From Podarcis raffonei (taxonomy: Eukaryota > Chordata > Lepidosauria > Squamata > Lacertidae): a stretch of DNA of 64,000 nt. The notes under the pieces were generated by a model. The model did no database searches. It had not been told where the DNA came from and saw only the letters and a program-made list of their open reading frames with translations. Numbering within the stretch: position 1 is the stretch's first letter; each line of letters opens with the position of its first letter. A program made the translations under genes and the position numbers. Of the stretch, positions 63,384 to 64,000 are shown in pieces. The stretch covers positions 69,006,831 to 69,070,830 of the forward strand of contig NC_070607.1 in the NCBI RefSeq assembly GCF_027172205.1, given 5' to 3'.

Positions 63384-64000
63384 CTAAAAAATAAAAAAAA
63401 CCACTTGTAAATTGCAGGTAGAAAAATATGTAATCCTCCCTTTCCCCCAAAGATTGGCATGAGAATCTGGGACACGGCTTATGTGACTCAGCTGTCTAAT
63501 AAGATAAGAGTAAGGAAAGAGAGATTTTTAACCTGAAAAACAGACCACTTTTGTTATATAATGTAATAATAAGGTTCAAGATATGGTACAACCTTACTCT
63601 TCATTAGCAGTAACTGAATTATAGATTTCAGTCTTGATTAGTAAAGCATACTTGATTATATATAATTTTGTTCCTAAAAGCAAGATAACACGAGCCAGAA
63701 AGATGAAACTTTTATAAAATAACTTAATTGTTTTTCTTAAGTTCTGGTTAGATTAGAAAAAATGGAAATGGAAAATGAGGATTTAATACATTTCAATTCA
63801 AAATGAACTTCTTTTTTGAGGAACATGTCTAGTGTGTATGTTCCCAAATATTGTGCTTTAAAACGCAAAGGAGTATAAATGACTAGCTTAGACCACAGTA
63901 ATTATAAGGCAACCATGTATGAGCAATGTATACCGCCTTGAGCTCCTTGAAAGGTGGTATATAACTCCGCCATTCGCCGATGGCGCTAATCCGGAAGTCC
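63384..64000. other. NDRG3 intron, right edge
   Basis: No further NDRG3 exon was found. TATACCGCCTTGAGCTCCTT near 63930 looks like a LINE 3' tail. Confidence 0.4.

Noticed and set aside
1-64000. Retroviral, LTR or Polinton fossils
   Set aside because: No gag, pol, env, capsid or LTR pair was recognised. The reverse-transcriptase traces found belong to L1, CR1-like or L2-like LINEs.
63384-64000. Further 5' NDRG3 exons
   Set aside because: No stretch encodes the expected IIGIGVGAGAYILSRFA segment, so it must lie beyond the right edge.

Overview
This is vertebrate nuclear DNA, most likely from a squamate reptile (probably a lizard). The genes have short exons, long AT-rich introns and canonical GT/AG boundaries. 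The repeats are those expected of a squamate: a Sauria-type SINE with target-site duplications, a BovB fragment, L1, CR1-like and L2-like LINEs, a Tc1 transposon and many non-autonomous hAT and palindromic elements. The species cannot be named from the sequence.

Three host genes were recognised from remembered human proteins and from exon phases that join without a break. (1) PHF20, plus strand, 4907 to about 38845: 17 coding exons giving 998 codons plus stop, with two Tudor domains, an AT-hook, one C2H2 finger and a PHD finger. (2) SLA2, minus strand, about 39040 to 46246: seven coding exons giving an N-myristoylation start, SH3, SH2 and a C-terminal tail. It is tail-to-tail with PHF20, about 200 bp apart. 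(3) The 3' two thirds of NDRG3, minus strand, about 51930 to 63383: nine constitutive exons plus a 39-nt optional microexon. Its 5' exons lie beyond the right edge. The order PHF20-SLA2-NDRG3 mirrors PHF20L1-SLA-NDRG1 on human chromosome 8, so the window looks like a compact 2R-duplication paralogon. PHF20 is a chromatin reader of the NSL acetyltransferase complex, SLA2 damps lymphocyte receptor signalling, and NDRG3 is an alpha/beta-hydrolase-fold protein. They are neighbours by descent and not a pathway.

The most unusual object is at 44111-45249, in SLA2 intron 1. It is an hAT-type DNA transposon with matching terminal inverted repeats and a perfect 8-bp target duplication. Its interior is a CpG-rich piece of another host gene, RFXAP (the MHC class II regulator), comprising the first-exon coding region and apparently its 5' flank. 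It looks like a vertebrate counterpart of plant Pack-type transposons.

Other nested structures are a Tc1 element (10164-12003) holding a 248-bp hAT, an L1 3' segment (26546-29053) with 20-bp target duplications holding a 781-bp GC-rich palindromic element, and a palindromic element of the same end-type (62661-63060) holding a second copy of the same hAT family. No retrovirus-like, LTR or Polinton fossil was recognised. No host tRNA or rRNA gene and no CRISPR was seen.
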